From Pusillimonas minor (GTDB lineage Bacteria > Pseudomonadota > Gammaproteobacteria > Burkholderiales > Burkholderiaceae_B): a stretch of 62,603 nucleotides of DNA. Where the stretch lies: positions 1 to 62,603 of the forward strand of contig NZ_JACJUU010000013.1 in assembly GCF_014237865.1 (NCBI RefSeq), in the 5' to 3' direction. Positions 9,315-19,218 of the stretch are shown here, piece by piece (the first letter of the stretch is position 1; each line of letters starts with the position of its first letter). The translations under genes and the position numbers were made by a program. Under the pieces are notes generated by a model. That model saw only the letters and a program-made list of their open reading frames with translations, was not told the DNA's origin and made no database searches.

Positions 9315-10232
9315 ATGCCTGTGACGCAACCGGCTTTCTCCGACTGGATCAAAAGTACTGCCGCTCATATCGAAACAGTAATCGACGAGTTCATGACCGA
9401 GGCAGATCAAACGCCCGAGCGTCTGCACGAAGCCATGCGATATGCCGTACTTGGCGGTGGTAAACGCATCCGCGCCGCCCTGGTCTATGCCGCCGGCGAG
9501 GCCTCGTTAAGCGCCGGCGCAAACCTGTCTTCGGCGCAGGCCAGTGCGCTCGATCACGCTGCCGCCGCAGTCGAGCTTATCCACGCCTATTCTTTGGTGC
9601 ACGACGATCTGCCTTGCATGGACAACGACGACTTGCGTCGCGGGCGGCCCACGGTACACCGGCAGTTCGACGAGGCCACAGCCATGCTGGCCGGCGATGC
9701 CTTGCAGCCGCTGGCCTTCGAACTGTTGGCGCAAATGCCGGTTGCGCCGGCGCTGGTTGTGCAGGCGGTCGAATTATTAGCGCGCTCGGCGGGCAGTCTG
9801 GGTATGGCCGGTGGCCAGGCCATCGATTGCGCGGCGGTTGGCCAATCGCTCACGCAAGATCAGCTGCAGCTCATGCACACCATGAAAACCGGTGCCATGT
9901 TGCAGGCCAGTGTATTGCTGGGCGGGATTGTCGTGGGGGCGGGCTCTGCGGCGCGCGAGGGTCTCGAACGCTACGCAGCAGCCGTGGGGTTGGCTTTCCA
10001 GGTGGCCGACGATATTCTCGACGTCACCGCCGACACCGCAGTGTTGGGTAAAACGGCGGGCAAAGATCAGCAAGCCAACAAGCCAACGTATGTGTCCTTG
10101 CTGGGCGTCGACGGCGCGCGCGACTTCCTCGAAACTTTGCGTCTCGAGGCCCATGCCGCCTTGCGCCCGCTGGGCCCAACCGGGCAGCGTTTGGCCGAGA
10201 TCGCTGACTACATTGTGGGTCGCGACCGCTAA
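9315..10232 (+). CDS. ispA: Farnesyl diphosphate synthase (polyprenyl synthetase family)
   Basis: A 305-residue trans-prenyltransferase that joins dimethylallyl and isopentenyl diphosphates into C15 farnesyl diphosphate. The first aspartate-rich motif is DDLPCMDND (Asp97, Asp98, Asp103) and the second is DDILD starting at Asp232. The six-residue span of the first motif and the overall length match bacterial short-chain FPP synthases. It lies 5 bases after xseB and ahead of dxs. Its product feeds undecaprenyl and quinone synthesis and would supply the hpnCDE squalene genes at 24.7-27.7 kb. Confidence 0.94.
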   Translation: MPVTQPAFSDWIKSTAAHIETVIDEFMTEADQTPERLHEAMRYAVLGGGKRIRAALVYAAGEASLSAGANLSSAQASALDHAAAAVELIHAYSLVHDDLPCMDNDDLRRGRPTVHRQFDEATAMLAGDALQPLAFELLAQMPVAPALVVQAVELLARSAGSLGMAGGQAIDCAAVGQSLTQDQLQLMHTMKTGAMLQASVLLGGIVVGAGSAAREGLERYAAAVGLAFQVADDILDVTADTAVLGKTAGKDQQANKPTYVSLLGVDGARDFLETLRLEAHAALRPLGPTGQRLAEIADYIVGRDR

Positions 10233-10305
10233 TTCACGATGGCGCGCCCGGCAACTCATCTAAAATAGGGGGCCTAATGGCGCCCGACGCCGGATTTTTA
10301 TTCGT

Positions 10306-12195
10306 ATGACTTATCCCGTTCTAGAACAGATCAATTCGCCTGCCGACTTGCGAACGCTCGAACCGCGTGCCCTGACGCAAGTCGCCGATCAGTTGCGCGC
10401 GTTCATCTTGCAGTCGGTAGCCAAAACCGGTGGCCATTTGTCATCCAACCTGGGTACGGTCGAACTGACCGTTGCCTTGCATTACGTGTTCAACACGCCC
10501 GACGACCGTATCGTCTGGGACGTCGGCCATCAATCGTATCCGCACAAGATTCTTACCGGCCGGCGCGAAGCCATGGCGCAGTTGCGCCATTTCGGGGGTA
10601 TTTCGGGGTTCCCCAAACGTAGCGAATCGGCGTACGACGCCTTTGGCACAGCGCACTCGTCAACGTCAATTTCCGCTGTGCTGGGTATGGCGGTGGCGTC
10701 TCGCAACCTGGGCAAATCCGGGCGCCAGCACATTGCCGTTATTGGCGATGGCGCAATGACGGCGGGCATGGCTTTCGAAGCCCTTAACAACGCGGGCGTC
10801 ACCCCAGGCGTCAATGTGCTGGTCATTCTCAATGACAACGACATGTCCATTTCGCCGCCCGTGGGCGCGCTTAATCATTACTTTGCGCGTCTGATGTCCG
10901 GCCGCTTTTATGCGGCGGCAAAAAACATGGGCCGCGCGGTATTGCAGCACATGCCGCCAGTGCTCGAGCTGGCCCGGCGTGTCGAAGGGCATGCCAAAGG
11001 GTTGGTTTCGCCAGCCACTTTATTCGAAGAGCTGGGTTTCAATTATGTCGGCCCCATCGATGGTCACGACCTCGATGCCTTGTTGCCCACGCTGCAAAAC
11101 CTTCGCCAGTTGGGCGGCCTGCAGTTTTTGCATGTGGTGACCAAAAAAGGGCAGGGCTACAAACTGGCCGAAGCCGATCCGGTGCTGTATCACGGGCCCG
11201 GCAAGTTCGACCCTTCGGTGGGTATTCAAAAGTCCAAAGCGCCCGCTCGTCAGACATTTACGCAGGTTTTTGGTCGTTGGCTGTGCGATATGGCGCGTCA
11301 AGACGACCGTCTGGTCGGCATCACGCCGGCCATGCGCGAAGGGAGCGGCATGGTCGAGTTTCATCGCGAGTTTCCCGAACGCTATTTCGATGTGGGCATT
11401 GCCGAGCAGCACGCGGTCACGTTTGCGGGCGGCGTCGCGTGCGAGGGGCTCAAGCCCGTTGTGGCTATTTATTCGACGTTTTTGCAACGCGGCTACGACC
11501 AGCTCATTCATGACGTGGCTTTGCAAGACCTCGACGTTACGTTTGCACTCGATCGGGCGGGGCTGGTTGGGGCCGATGGCGCCACGCATGCCGGCAACTA
11601 CGACATCGCCTTTTTGCGCTGTATTCCTAACATGGTTATCGCCACGCCGTCCGACGAAAACGAGACGCGGCTGTTGCTCAGCACCTGTTATCACTACAAC
11701 GGGCCGGCGTCGGTACGTTACCCGCGCGGGGCCGGTTGCGGCGCCGAAGTCAGCAGCGCGCTCGACACCGTCGAGATCGGCAAGGGCCGGTTGCTGCGTC
11801 AAGGGCGCCGTATTGCCATTTTGGGTTTCGGCACGCTGGTGCCCGCTGCACTGCAAGCGGCCGAGTCACTCGACGCCAGTGTTGCCGACATGCGTTTCGT
11901 CAAGCCGCTCGACCATGCCCTGGTCGATGAACTGGTCGCGTCGCACGATGCCTTGGTCACCCTCGAAGAAGGCGCCATTATGGGCGGGGCGGGCAGTGCA
12001 GTTCTTGAGTATCTCAGCGCCAAAGGCGTTCAAGTGCCTGTGCTGCAGCTTGGGTTGCCCGACGAGTTCATCGATCATGGCGATCAGGCCCTGCTGCTCA
12101 AAATGCAAGGGCTCGATGCCGACGGTATCGTTCACGCAATTCGACAACGCTTTCCAGAATTCGACTTTGTCCAGGACAAATTGGTGTCACGCTAA
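10306..12195 (+). CDS. dxs: 1-deoxy-D-xylulose-5-phosphate synthase
   Basis: A 629-residue thiamine-diphosphate enzyme that condenses pyruvate and glyceraldehyde 3-phosphate, the first and usually limiting step of the MEP isoprenoid pathway. The thiamine diphosphate motif starts with GDGAMTAG near residue 147, the transketolase-like middle domain contains the [13 protein letters not shown] stretch, and the C-terminal domain is complete. The 73 bases after ispA allow a separate promoter; a TAAAAT box lies at 10261-10266. No terminator is visible between ispA and dxs, so they are probably co-transcribed. Confidence 0.97.
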   Translation: MTYPVLEQINSPADLRTLEPRALTQVADQLRAFILQSVAKTGGHLSSNLGTVELTVALHYVFNTPDDRIVWDVGHQSYPHKILTGRREAMAQLRHFGGISGFPKRSESAYDAFGTAHSSTSISAVLGMAVASRNLGKSGRQHIAVIGDGAMTAGMAFEALNNAGVTPGVNVLVILNDNDMSISPPVGALNHYFARLMSGRFYAAAKNMGRAVLQHMPPVLELARRVEGHAKGLVSPATLFEELGFNYVGPIDGHDLDALLPTLQNLRQLGGLQFLHVVTKKGQGYKLAEADPVLYHGPGKFDPSVGIQKSKAPARQTFTQVFGRWLCDMARQDDRLVGITPAMREGSGMVEFHREFPERYFDVGIAEQHAVTFAGGVACEGLKPVVAIYSTFLQRGYDQLIHDVALQDLDVTFALDRAGLVGADGATHAGNYDIAFLRCIPNMVIATPSDENETRLLLSTCYHYNGPASVRYPRGAGCGAEVSSALDTVEIGKGRLLRQGRRIAILGFGTLVPAALQAAESLDASVADMRFVKPLDHALVDELVASHDALVTLEEGAIMGGAGSAVLEYLSAKGVQVPVLQLGLPDEFIDHGDQALLLKMQGLDADGIVHAIRQRFPEFDFVQDKLVSR

Positions 12196-12208
12196 TCTGG
12201 GTCAAAAA

Positions 12209-12239
12209 CCTGTCGAACTCAGGGGTTATGCTCGACAGG
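12209..12239. other. 8-bp inverted repeat after dxs
   Basis: The arms 12209-12216 and 12232-12239 are perfectly complementary around a 15-base loop, 14 bases after the dxs stop. No T-run follows, so this is either a weak factor-dependent stop or an RNA-stabilising hairpin in the 119-bp gap before folE2. Confidence 0.45.
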
Positions 12240-12314
12240 GGGCTGATCTGCAGGGTAACGTATAGGCGTTGCTTATTATTGTCCCGGGTCGCCGGGCTTC
12301 ATACAGGTTGAATA

Positions 12315-13121
12315 ATGAACTCTATTACTGATTCCGCCGCAGTCATGCCCGACGTCCAAAGCTCGGCCGATACGCGCCGTATGCCGATTCAGCGCGTAGG
12401 GGTTCGGGGTGTTCGTCACCCCATGCTTGTTAGTTCCGGCACAGGGGGTCAGGCAATGCCCACCGTGGCCGACTGGGAGCTCACCGTGGCGCTGCCTGCC
12501 CACGAGAAAGGCACACACATGTCGCGTTTTGTGGCGCTCCTCGAGCAACATCGCAGCACGCCCATGACACCGCAATTATTTTGCGACATGGCGCAGGCCA
12601 TGCTGCCGTTGCTTAACGCCGAAAAAGGTGATATCCGCGCACGGTTTCCTTACTTCATCGAAAAGGTAGCGCCTGTATCGCAGGTGGCCAGCCTGATGGA
12701 CTACGAAGTCAGCTGGAAGGCTACTGCCACGGCCGACGACGTCCTCTTCGAACTGCGAGTTTTGGTGCCGGTGACCAGTCTTTGTCCGTGTTCAAAGGCC
12801 ATATCGCAGTATGGCGCCCATAACCAGCGCTCTCACGTTACTGTCGACGTCGTATTCGACAACCCCACGCAAATCGATATCAACGCCCTTATTCAGGGTG
12901 TCGAACAGCAGGCTTCTTGCGAGTTGTGGGGTTTGCTTAAACGTGGCGACGAAAAGTTTGTCACTGAACGCGCCTACGAAAACCCCAAGTTTGTCGAAGA
13001 CCTGGTTCGCGATGTGGCAGTACGTTTGCAAAGCATCGAAGGTGTCCAGCGCTTCCGCGTCGAAGCCGAAAACTTCGAGTCCATTCATAACCACTCGGCT
13101 TATGCTGTTGTAGAAGGTTAA
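12315..13121 (+). CDS. folE2: GTP cyclohydrolase FolE2
   Basis: A 268-residue type IB GTP cyclohydrolase (former DUF198), which makes 7,8-dihydroneopterin triphosphate for folate. It is unrelated to zinc-dependent FolE. The catalytic-cysteine region is [13 protein letters not shown], followed by the typical GAHNQRSHV. The N-terminal 45 residues are variable. Some bacteria switch from FolE to FolE2 under zinc starvation through Zur. I saw no convincing Zur box in the 119-bp upstream gap, which fits FolE2 being the housekeeping enzyme here. Confidence 0.94.
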   Translation: MNSITDSAAVMPDVQSSADTRRMPIQRVGVRGVRHPMLVSSGTGGQAMPTVADWELTVALPAHEKGTHMSRFVALLEQHRSTPMTPQLFCDMAQAMLPLLNAEKGDIRARFPYFIEKVAPVSQVASLMDYEVSWKATATADDVLFELRVLVPVTSLCPCSKAISQYGAHNQRSHVTVDVVFDNPTQIDINALIQGVEQQASCELWGLLKRGDEKFVTERAYENPKFVEDLVRDVAVRLQSIEGVQRFRVEAENFESIHNHSAYAVVEG

Positions 13122-13295
13122 GCAGCCTGCGCTTTTACGGCGCGGGTTGTACAAAGCCTACAGCTATGCCCCGGTTTTTGCCTGCTACTGGCGGGTAAAA
13201 GCCGGGGCATGCTATTATTAGCGGTTTCTTGCTCGACTTTGCTTTTCGGGTTTACGCATTTTAATGCAACTACCCGGTGGCCAGGCGGGCTGCCC

Positions 13296-13323
13296 CTTTT
13301 GTTGCTATCGCAGGCAACAAAAG
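13296..13323 (+). promoter_or_regulatory. Leader hairpin before rpsF, candidate S6:S18 control element
   Basis: Arms 13296-13305 and 13314-13323 form a perfect 10-bp stem with an 8-base loop, ending 8 bases before the rpsF ribosome site (13332-13337). rpsF-rpsR messages in many bacteria carry a leader that binds the S6-S18 complex. The position fits such feedback, but I could not verify the consensus loop, so this is inference from placement. Confidence 0.4.
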
Positions 13324-13345
13324 CCATCCACAAGGAGTATCACTT

Positions 13346-13717
13346 ATGCGTCACTACGAAGTAGTGTTTATTGTGCACCCCGATCAAAGCGAGCAAGTGC
13401 CCGCCATGATCGAGCGCTACCAGGGTTTGGTTACAGGTAACGAAGGCAAAATCCACCGCCTCGAAGACTGGGGTCGTCGTCAACTGGCTTACCCCATCCA
13501 GAAGCTGGTCAAGGCCCATTACGTGTGCATGAACATCGAGTGCAACCAAAGCACCCTCGACGAACTCGAACACTCGTTCCGCTACAACGATGCCGTTCTG
13601 CGTCATCTGGTCATCAAGACCAAAAAAGCCGACACCGCGCCTTCCGTCATGATGAAATCTGTCGAGCGCGAAGAAGCACGCAAGTCCAGCAACGACGCTG
13701 CGGCCGACGCCGAGTAA
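13346..13717 (+). CDS. rpsF: 30S ribosomal protein S6
   Basis: S6 is a 123-residue small-subunit protein that binds S18 on the platform of the 30S subunit. The sequence begins [15 protein letters not shown] and contains the conserved [12 protein letters not shown] stretch. The tail past about residue 95 is charged and variable, as is usual. The frame is open to 13277, but the start at 13346 has a strong AAGGAG site at 13332-13337 and the correct family N-terminus. It is the first gene of rpsF-priB-rpsR-rplI. Confidence 0.97.
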   Translation: MRHYEVVFIVHPDQSEQVPAMIERYQGLVTGNEGKIHRLEDWGRRQLAYPIQKLVKAHYVCMNIECNQSTLDELEHSFRYNDAVLRHLVIKTKKADTAPSVMMKSVEREEARKSSNDAAADAE

Positions 13718-13742
13718 AGGCGCGTAGCGCGCAGGCAAGCGG

Positions 13743-14060
13743 GTGAATCAGGTTTCTGTTACCGCCAGTGTGCTTGAAATCAAGCCATTGCGTTATACCC
13801 CGGCTGGGGTTCCGGTCACCGAACTGACATTGCACCACGAGTCCGAGGTGGTAGAAGCAGGGGCGGCACGCCGCATCCAGTTTTCCATTCCGGCAGTTGC
13901 TCTGGGCGATATCGCCTTGCTGGTTTCGCAAACGCCTTTGGGCGTTGAATTGGCAGTACAAGGTTTTTTGGCCCCGGTTAAAAAAGGGGCGTCAAAACTG
14001 GTGTTGCACATACAGCAGGCGTCACGCGTTCATGCAGGCGGGGCCCTGGCTACCGTCTAG
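13743..14060 (+). CDS. priB: Primosomal replication protein PriB
   Basis: A 105-residue single OB-fold protein of the PriB/SSB family that helps PriA reload DnaB at stalled forks. It uses a GTG start. The N-terminus VSVTASVLEIKPLRYTPAG and the core TELTLHHES are typical of betaproteobacterial PriB, which has little identity to E. coli PriB. Its place between rpsF and rpsR, with dnaB downstream, supports the call more strongly than the sequence alone. Confidence 0.9.
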   Translation: MNQVSVTASVLEIKPLRYTPAGVPVTELTLHHESEVVEAGAARRIQFSIPAVALGDIALLVSQTPLGVELAVQGFLAPVKKGASKLVLHIQQASRVHAGGALATV

Positions 14061-14122
14061 CATCGTTGATGTAAATCGTTTCGCACGGGCGCACAAGCGG
14101 CTCGATGCATAATTAATACCGA

Positions 14123-14139
14123 TTGGGCCTCAGGCCCAA
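14123..14139 (+). other. Small perfect hairpin before rpsR
   Basis: A 7-bp stem (14123-14129 with 14133-14139) and a three-base loop lie just before the rpsR ribosome site AAGAGG at 14146-14151. It may act as a translational or RNA-processing element inside the ribosomal operon. It has no T-run. Confidence 0.4.
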
Positions 14140-14157
14140 GCACTCAAGAGGCACATT

Positions 14158-14430
14158 ATGGCTTTCTTCAAAAAAGGCAAAGAAAAACGCAAGTTCACTC
14201 AGCAAAACCCACTGTTCAAGCGCCGCAAGTTTTGCCGCTTCACAGCTGCTGGTGTAGAACAGGTCGACTACAAAGATCTCGATACCCTGCGTGATTTCAT
14301 CCAGGAAAACGGCAAGATCATTCCTGCCCGCCTGACCGGCACCAAGGCTCACTACCAGCGTCAGCTCGACACCGCTATCAAGCGTGCGCGCTTCCTGGCA
14401 TTGTTGCCTTACACCGACAACCACAATTAA
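14158..14430 (+). CDS. rpsR: 30S ribosomal protein S18
   Basis: S18 is a 90-residue basic protein, with the family core [19 protein letters not shown] and the ending [18 protein letters not shown]-like (here [17 protein letters not shown]). It partners with S6 on the 30S platform. A single Cys near residue 24 sits where some S18 proteins contribute to zinc binding, but no full zinc set is visible. The gap to rplI is 16 bases. Confidence 0.97.
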   Translation: MAFFKKGKEKRKFTQQNPLFKRRKFCRFTAAGVEQVDYKDLDTLRDFIQENGKIIPARLTGTKAHYQRQLDTAIKRARFLALLPYTDNHN

Positions 14431-14446
14431 TCCGAGGTTAATCGTC

Positions 14447-14902
14447 ATGCAAGTCATTCTGCTCGAAAAAGTCAGCAACCTGGGTAACCTCGGTGAAGTC
14501 GTTCGTGTTCGTGACGGCTACGCCCGTAACTACCTGATCCCTCAAAAAATCGCTCGCCGTGCTACCGAAACAGCACTGAAAGAGTTCGAAGCACGTCGCG
14601 CCGAACTCGAAAAGCAGCAGGCTGAGCGTCTGGCTGCTGCACAGGCAACCGGCGAGAAGCTCAACGGCTTCCAGCTGGGCATGTCCCAAAAAGCGGGTGT
14701 TGACGGCCGTTTGTTCGGTTCCGTAACCACCATGGACATTGCTGCTGCGTTGCAAGAAGCCGGTTTCGCCGGTGTGGTCAAGTCGCAGGTTCGCCTGCCC
14801 GACGGCGCCATCAAAGCCGTGGGCGAGTTCCCCGCCCAGGTTGCGTTGCACGCCGACGTGGTCGTCGACATCACAGTCAACGTTGCAGGCGAAATGGTCT
14901 AA
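14447..14902 (+). CDS. rplI: 50S ribosomal protein L9
   Basis: L9 is a 151-residue two-domain protein of the large subunit. The N-terminal domain starts [19 protein letters not shown] and contains the [10 protein letters not shown] signature, a long charged helix spans about 45-75, and the C-terminal rRNA-binding domain follows. The start at 14447 was chosen over an open frame reaching 14384 because it matches the family and follows a CGAGGTTAAT ribosome-site region. A strong terminator follows at 14982. Confidence 0.97.
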   Translation: MQVILLEKVSNLGNLGEVVRVRDGYARNYLIPQKIARRATETALKEFEARRAELEKQQAERLAAAQATGEKLNGFQLGMSQKAGVDGRLFGSVTTMDIAAALQEAGFAGVVKSQVRLPDGAIKAVGEFPAQVALHADVVVDITVNVAGEMV

Positions 14903-14981
14903 AACCAACGCACACAATGCTGTCTGTACGGGCCGGCCATGGTACATTCTGACCTCTCGGTTTGTACTTGGCCTGCCAATC

Positions 14982-15007
14982 AAAAAGCCGGTGCATACCG
15001 GCTTTTT
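14982..15007 (+). terminator. Rho-independent terminator after rplI
   Basis: Arms 14982-14991 and 14998-15007 are perfectly complementary over 10 bp with a 6-base loop, A-rich on the left and T-rich on the right. It ends the rpsF-rplI operon and separates it from dnaB, or attenuates read-through. It also argues against a dnaB start upstream of it. Confidence 0.85.
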
Positions 15008-15036
15008 GCTTTTCTGTTTCTCACTGGGTTTTTGTC

Positions 15037-16413
15037 TTGGAAATCGCGCGTCCTACGGGTGATGCACAGCTAGATTATTTGCGTGTGCCGCCTCACTCTA
15101 TCGAAGCCGAGCAATCGGTGCTGGGTGGCTTGCTGCTCGACAATGCGGCCTTCGACCGCATTACCGACGTGGTCGGCGAAGATGATTTTTATCGCTTCGA
15201 TCATCGCATTATCTGGCAGCACATTACGCGGCTTATCGGCCTGGCGCGCCCGGCCGACGTCGTTACTGTATACGAGTCGCTGAGCAGCGCAGGCAAGGGC
15301 GAAGAGGTTGGCGGGCTGGCCTATTTGAACGCTTTGGCGCACAACACGCCGTCGGCGGCCAATATTCGCCGCTACGCCGAAATCGTGCGCGAACGCTCAA
15401 TGTTGCGCAAGCTGGTGTCGGTGGCCGACGAAATCGCGGCCGCCGCGTTCAACCCGCAAGGCAAAGAAGCCCGCCAGTTGCTCGACGAGGCCGAGTCGCG
15501 TGTTTTCCAGATCGCCCAAGAGGGCGCCCGGGGGGCCACCGGCTTTCAAGAGATCCAGCCATTGCTGACCCAGGTGGTCGAGCGCATCGACGAGCTCTAT
15601 CACCGCGAAGGCGGCTCCGACATTACCGGTGTGCCAACCGGTTTTTCAGACCTCGACCGCATGACGTCGGGCCTGCAGCCGGGCGATCTTATTATTGTTG
15701 CGGGCCGCCCGTCTATGGGTAAAACATCGTTCTCGATGAACATCGGCGAGCATGTCGCTATCGAGCAGGGGTTGCCGGTTGCCGTGTTTTCAATGGAAAT
15801 GGGCGCCGTGCAGCTGGCCATGCGTATGGTGGGTTCGGTCGGCATGCTCGACCAGCACCGTATGCGTACCGGCAAGCTGACCACCGAAGACTGGCCACGC
15901 CTTACTCACGCGGTTCAGCAGGTTCAAGAAGCGCAAATTTATATCGACGAGACACCCGCGCTCAGTTCTATGGAAGTGCGCGCAAGGGCGCGACGCCTGG
16001 CGCGCCAATGTGGCCAGTTAGGCCTGATCATTATCGACTATATGCAGTTGATGTCGGCCAATTCGGCCGGTGAAAACCGCGCGACCGAAATTTCAGAAAT
16101 CAGCCGCTCGCTCAAAGGCCTGGCCAAAGAGCTTAACTGCCCCCTGATTGCTTTGTCGCAGCTCAACCGAAGCCTTGAGCAGCGCCCTAATAAGCGCCCC
16201 GTCATGAGCGACTTGCGCGAATCAGGGGCTATTGAACAAGATGCCGACTTGATCTTGTTTATTTACCGCGACGAAGTCTACAACCCCGACTCGCCCGACA
16301 AGGGCACAGCCGAAATCATCATCGGCAAGCAGCGTAACGGGCCTATTGGCACGGTACGTCTTACGTTCCAGGGCGCCAGTACTCGCTTTCTTAACTTTTC
16401 GTCGGGCTTGTAA
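15037..16413 (+). CDS. dnaB: Replicative DNA helicase DnaB
   Basis: DnaB is the hexameric 5'-3' helicase of the replication fork. This copy is 458 residues from the proposed TTG start at 15037 (reading M-EIARPTGDAQLDYLRVPP). The N-terminal collar domain is followed by the RecA-like motor with Walker A GRPSMGKTSF (Lys229) and the LIIIDYMQLM Walker B region. No intein is seen. An ATG at 14962 is in frame, but it lies before the terminator hairpin and would add a Cys-rich, non-conserved leader, so TTG is preferred. It converges on pdxA with 4 bases between stops. Confidence 0.95.
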   Translation: MEIARPTGDAQLDYLRVPPHSIEAEQSVLGGLLLDNAAFDRITDVVGEDDFYRFDHRIIWQHITRLIGLARPADVVTVYESLSSAGKGEEVGGLAYLNALAHNTPSAANIRRYAEIVRERSMLRKLVSVADEIAAAAFNPQGKEARQLLDEAESRVFQIAQEGARGATGFQEIQPLLTQVVERIDELYHREGGSDITGVPTGFSDLDRMTSGLQPGDLIIVAGRPSMGKTSFSMNIGEHVAIEQGLPVAVFSMEMGAVQLAMRMVGSVGMLDQHRMRTGKLTTEDWPRLTHAVQQVQEAQIYIDETPALSSMEVRARARRLARQCGQLGLIIIDYMQLMSANSAGENRATEISEISRSLKGLAKELNCPLIALSQLNRSLEQRPNKRPVMSDLRESGAIEQDADLILFIYRDEVYNPDSPDKGTAEIIIGKQRNGPIGTVRLTFQGASTRFLNFSSGL

Positions 16414-16417
16414 GCCG

Positions 16418-17446
16418 TTACGGGGCAGCGGGCGTCAGGGCTATGGCCATATTGAAAGCCGCCCGCAACGAGCCGGCATCGGCCAACCCCTTGCCGGCAA
16501 TGTCGTAGGCGGTGCCGTGGTCGACACTGGTGCGGATAAACGGCAGCCCCACGGTAACGTTTACCCCTTCGTCAACCCCCAGGTACTTTACCGGTATCAG
16601 GCCCTGGTCGTGGTATTGCGCGACCACAATATCAAATTCGCCGCGACGTGCGCGCATGAAAATGGTGTCGCCCGGCCATGGGCCGGTGGCATCGATGCCT
16701 TCGGCGCGCGCTGCGGCAATCGCCGGTTCGATGATGTCGATGTCTTCACGGCCAAATTTGCCTTGTTCACCGGCATGAGGGTTTAGCCCCGCTACGGCAA
16801 CTTTCGGGTGTTTGATACCCGCGTGCCTGCAGGCGTCGTGCGCCAGCCGGATGGTTTGCAGCTCTTTGTCGATACTTAACGCCGGGCTGACCTGAGCGAG
16901 CGGGATGTGAATGGTGACCAGGATCACGCGCAGTTCGGTGTTGGCCAGCATCATGGCGTAATGGCGAGTGCGTGTGCGGTCGGCCAGGATTTCGGTGTGC
17001 CCGGGGTAATCGATGCCCCCCAACTGCATGGCGGCTTTGTTTAGTGGTGCGGTCACAATGGCCCGCAAATGCCCGGCCAGCGCATTGTCTATGGCCTGGC
17101 ACAAGTATTCGTAGGCTGCGCGCCCGGCATCGCCGTTAAGTTGGCCGGGTTGCAGGGTAGCGGGCAACGGCTGGTGACGGTTGACCACAACGATGGTGCC
17201 CGGGTTCATGGCCGCCTGGGCATGGGTGATATCGGCCACTGCTTTTACCGACAGGCGCGCGCCCAGGCCGGTTAAATCAAGCGCTTTTTGCATGACGCCC
17301 GCATCGCCGTATACAACAGCAGGGTGCAGCGTGCCGGGTTCACCCAACAGGCGGGCAATGATTTCCGGCCCGACGCCGGCCGCATCGCCCATGGTGATGC
17401 CAATGGGCAGTGCGGCGCGGCTGGCCGGGCTTGGGGTGGTGGCCAT
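16418..17446 (-). CDS. pdxA: 4-hydroxythreonine-4-phosphate dehydrogenase
   Basis: A 342-residue PdxA-type dehydrogenase. In the DXP-dependent pathway it oxidises 4-phosphohydroxy-L-threonine toward pyridoxal phosphate. Motifs include GITMGDAAGVGPEII at the N-terminus, the metal-binding His regions (YPGHTEILAD and AQYHDQGLIPVKYL) and the terminal GTAYDIAGKG. Paralogues (PdxA2) act on other phosphorylated hydroxy acids, but those usually sit in sugar-acid operons, absent here. The start at 17446 is the ATG just before GITMGD. The gene follows phoH by 4 bases and is probably transcribed with it. Confidence 0.93.
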   Translation of the reverse strand: MATTPSPASRAALPIGITMGDAAGVGPEIIARLLGEPGTLHPAVVYGDAGVMQKALDLTGLGARLSVKAVADITHAQAAMNPGTIVVVNRHQPLPATLQPGQLNGDAGRAAYEYLCQAIDNALAGHLRAIVTAPLNKAAMQLGGIDYPGHTEILADRTRTRHYAMMLANTELRVILVTIHIPLAQVSPALSIDKELQTIRLAHDACRHAGIKHPKVAVAGLNPHAGEQGKFGREDIDIIEPAIAAARAEGIDATGPWPGDTIFMRARRGEFDIVVAQYHDQGLIPVKYLGVDEGVNVTVGLPFIRTSVDHGTAYDIAGKGLADAGSLRAAFNMAIALTPAAP

Positions 17447-17450
17447 GCCT

Positions 17451-19160
17451 TTACAACGCCTCGCTTGCGTAATCGGCCAGGCGGGAGCGTTCGCCACGTT
17501 GCAGGGTAATGTGGCCCGAGTGCGGCCAGCCCTTGAAGCGGTCAACCACGTAGGTCAGGCCAGAGCTGCCTTCGGTCAGGTAGGGCGTGTCGATTTGGGC
17601 AATATTGCCCAGGCAGACAATTTTTGTACCGGGCCCGGCTCGCGTCACCAGCGTTTTCATTTGCTTGGGCGTCAGGTTCTGCGCCTCGTCAATGATCAAG
17701 AACTTGTTCAGGAACGTGCGACCCCGCATGAAGCTCATGGACTTGACCTTGATGCGCGACCGAATTAATTCCATGGTGGCGTTCTTGCCCCAGTCGGGCG
17801 TGTTGCCGTTGCTGACGCCGTCGGTGTTTGCACCTAGCTGCAGCACTTCAAGGTTGTCTTCCAGCGCGCCCATCCAGGGCAGCATTTTTTCTTCTTCGGT
17901 GCCGGGCAAAAAGCCAATTTCGTCGCCCACCGGCACTGTGGCGCGCGTGATGATGATTTCGGTGTAGCGGCGGGTTTCGAGTGTTTGGGTGAGCCCGGCA
18001 GCCAGGGCGAGCAAGGTTTTGCCCGTACCGGCCTGGCCCAGCAGCGAAACGAAGTCGCAGTCGGGGTTCATGAGCAGGTTCAGGGCAAAGTTTTGTTCGC
18101 GATTTTTGGCGGTGATGCCCCAGACATTGTTTTTGCCATGGCTGTAATCGCGTAGCGTGGCCAGCACGGCCGTTTTGCCGCTGACCTCTTTAACCTGGGC
18201 GTACAGGGGGAGCTCGCCTTCAAGGTAGACGAACTCGTTGACGATGAGCTGTGCGCACAACGGCCCTTTGATGCGGTAGTAGGTGGTGCCGCCTTGCTGC
18301 CACGATTCGACATCTTTGCCGTGTTTAACCCAAAAGTTTTCGGGTAAGGGCATGACCCCTTCGTACAGCAAGTCGGAATCGTCGATGACGTGGTCGTTGT
18401 AGTAGTCTTCGGCCGGCAGCCCCAACGACAACGCCTTCAGGCGCATGTTGATGTCTTTTGAGACGAGAACGACTTCGCGTTTGGGGTGCAGTTGCTGCAA
18501 GGCGTGCACCACCCCCAAAATGACGTTGTCGGCTTTACCGGAGGGCAGGGCAATAGGCAGGTCGGACGACAGCGCTGTTGTCTGGAAATGCAAGGTACCC
18601 AGCGCTTCCTGGTTGCCCAGCGTGTCAAGAACGAGCCCGTTGGCCAGGCTCTTGTTTTCGGCGACCAGCCCGTCAAGGTAGCGGCTGACCTGACGCGCAT
18701 TCCGGGCGACCTCAGACATCCCCTTTTTCTGGTGATCAAGCTCTTCGAGCACCAGCATGGGCAGGAAAATATCGTGCTCTTCGAACTTGAACAAAGAGTT
18801 CGGATCGTGCAGCAGTACGTTGGTGTCAAGCACAAACAGTTTGCGTTTTTCTATGGCCAGACGTGGCTTCTTTTTGCTGCGCGTGCGGGCCGAGACGGCG
18901 GTGTCGGCATTTGCGCCATTGCCGGTGTTGCGCACTGCAACGCTGGGTGCATCAGGCGTTTCGGGGGCAGGTATGCCCAGGGGCGGCTGCCCGTGACTGT
19001 TGGACGCGGGTGCTTTGGCGGCAGGCTTCGTGGCTTGCTTGCGCGCCTTGGGCGTCGTCGGCGGGGCCAAGGGAGCGGTCTCGGCCATTTCGTAGGCATC
19101 GAGGTCGTTGGTGACTTTTACCAGGGTGCCCGGATGGGTCGGCAACTTGGGTAGCGGCAT
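17451..19160 (-). CDS. PIN domain-PhoH family ATPase
   Basis: A 569-residue fusion of an N-terminal PIN nuclease domain and a C-terminal PhoH ATPase (PhoH2/YlaK type), thought to be an RNA helicase-ribonuclease. The first 105 residues are low-complexity, rich in Ala, Pro, Lys and Thr. The PIN domain begins at LFVLDTNVLLHDPN, with its acidic residues visible in LVLEELD. The ATPase has Walker A GQAGTGKT (Lys381) and Walker B FLIIDEAQN. The start at 19160 has a CAGGAG site. A 58-bp gap separates it from the upstream peroxiredoxin gene. Confidence 0.92.
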   Translation of the reverse strand: MPLPKLPTHPGTLVKVTNDLDAYEMAETAPLAPPTTPKARKQATKPAAKAPASNSHGQPPLGIPAPETPDAPSVAVRNTGNGANADTAVSARTRSKKKPRLAIEKRKLFVLDTNVLLHDPNSLFKFEEHDIFLPMLVLEELDHQKKGMSEVARNARQVSRYLDGLVAENKSLANGLVLDTLGNQEALGTLHFQTTALSSDLPIALPSGKADNVILGVVHALQQLHPKREVVLVSKDINMRLKALSLGLPAEDYYNDHVIDDSDLLYEGVMPLPENFWVKHGKDVESWQQGGTTYYRIKGPLCAQLIVNEFVYLEGELPLYAQVKEVSGKTAVLATLRDYSHGKNNVWGITAKNREQNFALNLLMNPDCDFVSLLGQAGTGKTLLALAAGLTQTLETRRYTEIIITRATVPVGDEIGFLPGTEEEKMLPWMGALEDNLEVLQLGANTDGVSNGNTPDWGKNATMELIRSRIKVKSMSFMRGRTFLNKFLIIDEAQNLTPKQMKTLVTRAGPGTKIVCLGNIAQIDTPYLTEGSSGLTYVVDRFKGWPHSGHITLQRGERSRLADYASEAL

Positions 19161-19218
19161 AAATTAAGAGCTCCTGGGCAATGGGCTAGGGCATGTAAAA
19201 CAGGGCGACGTTGTGGTG

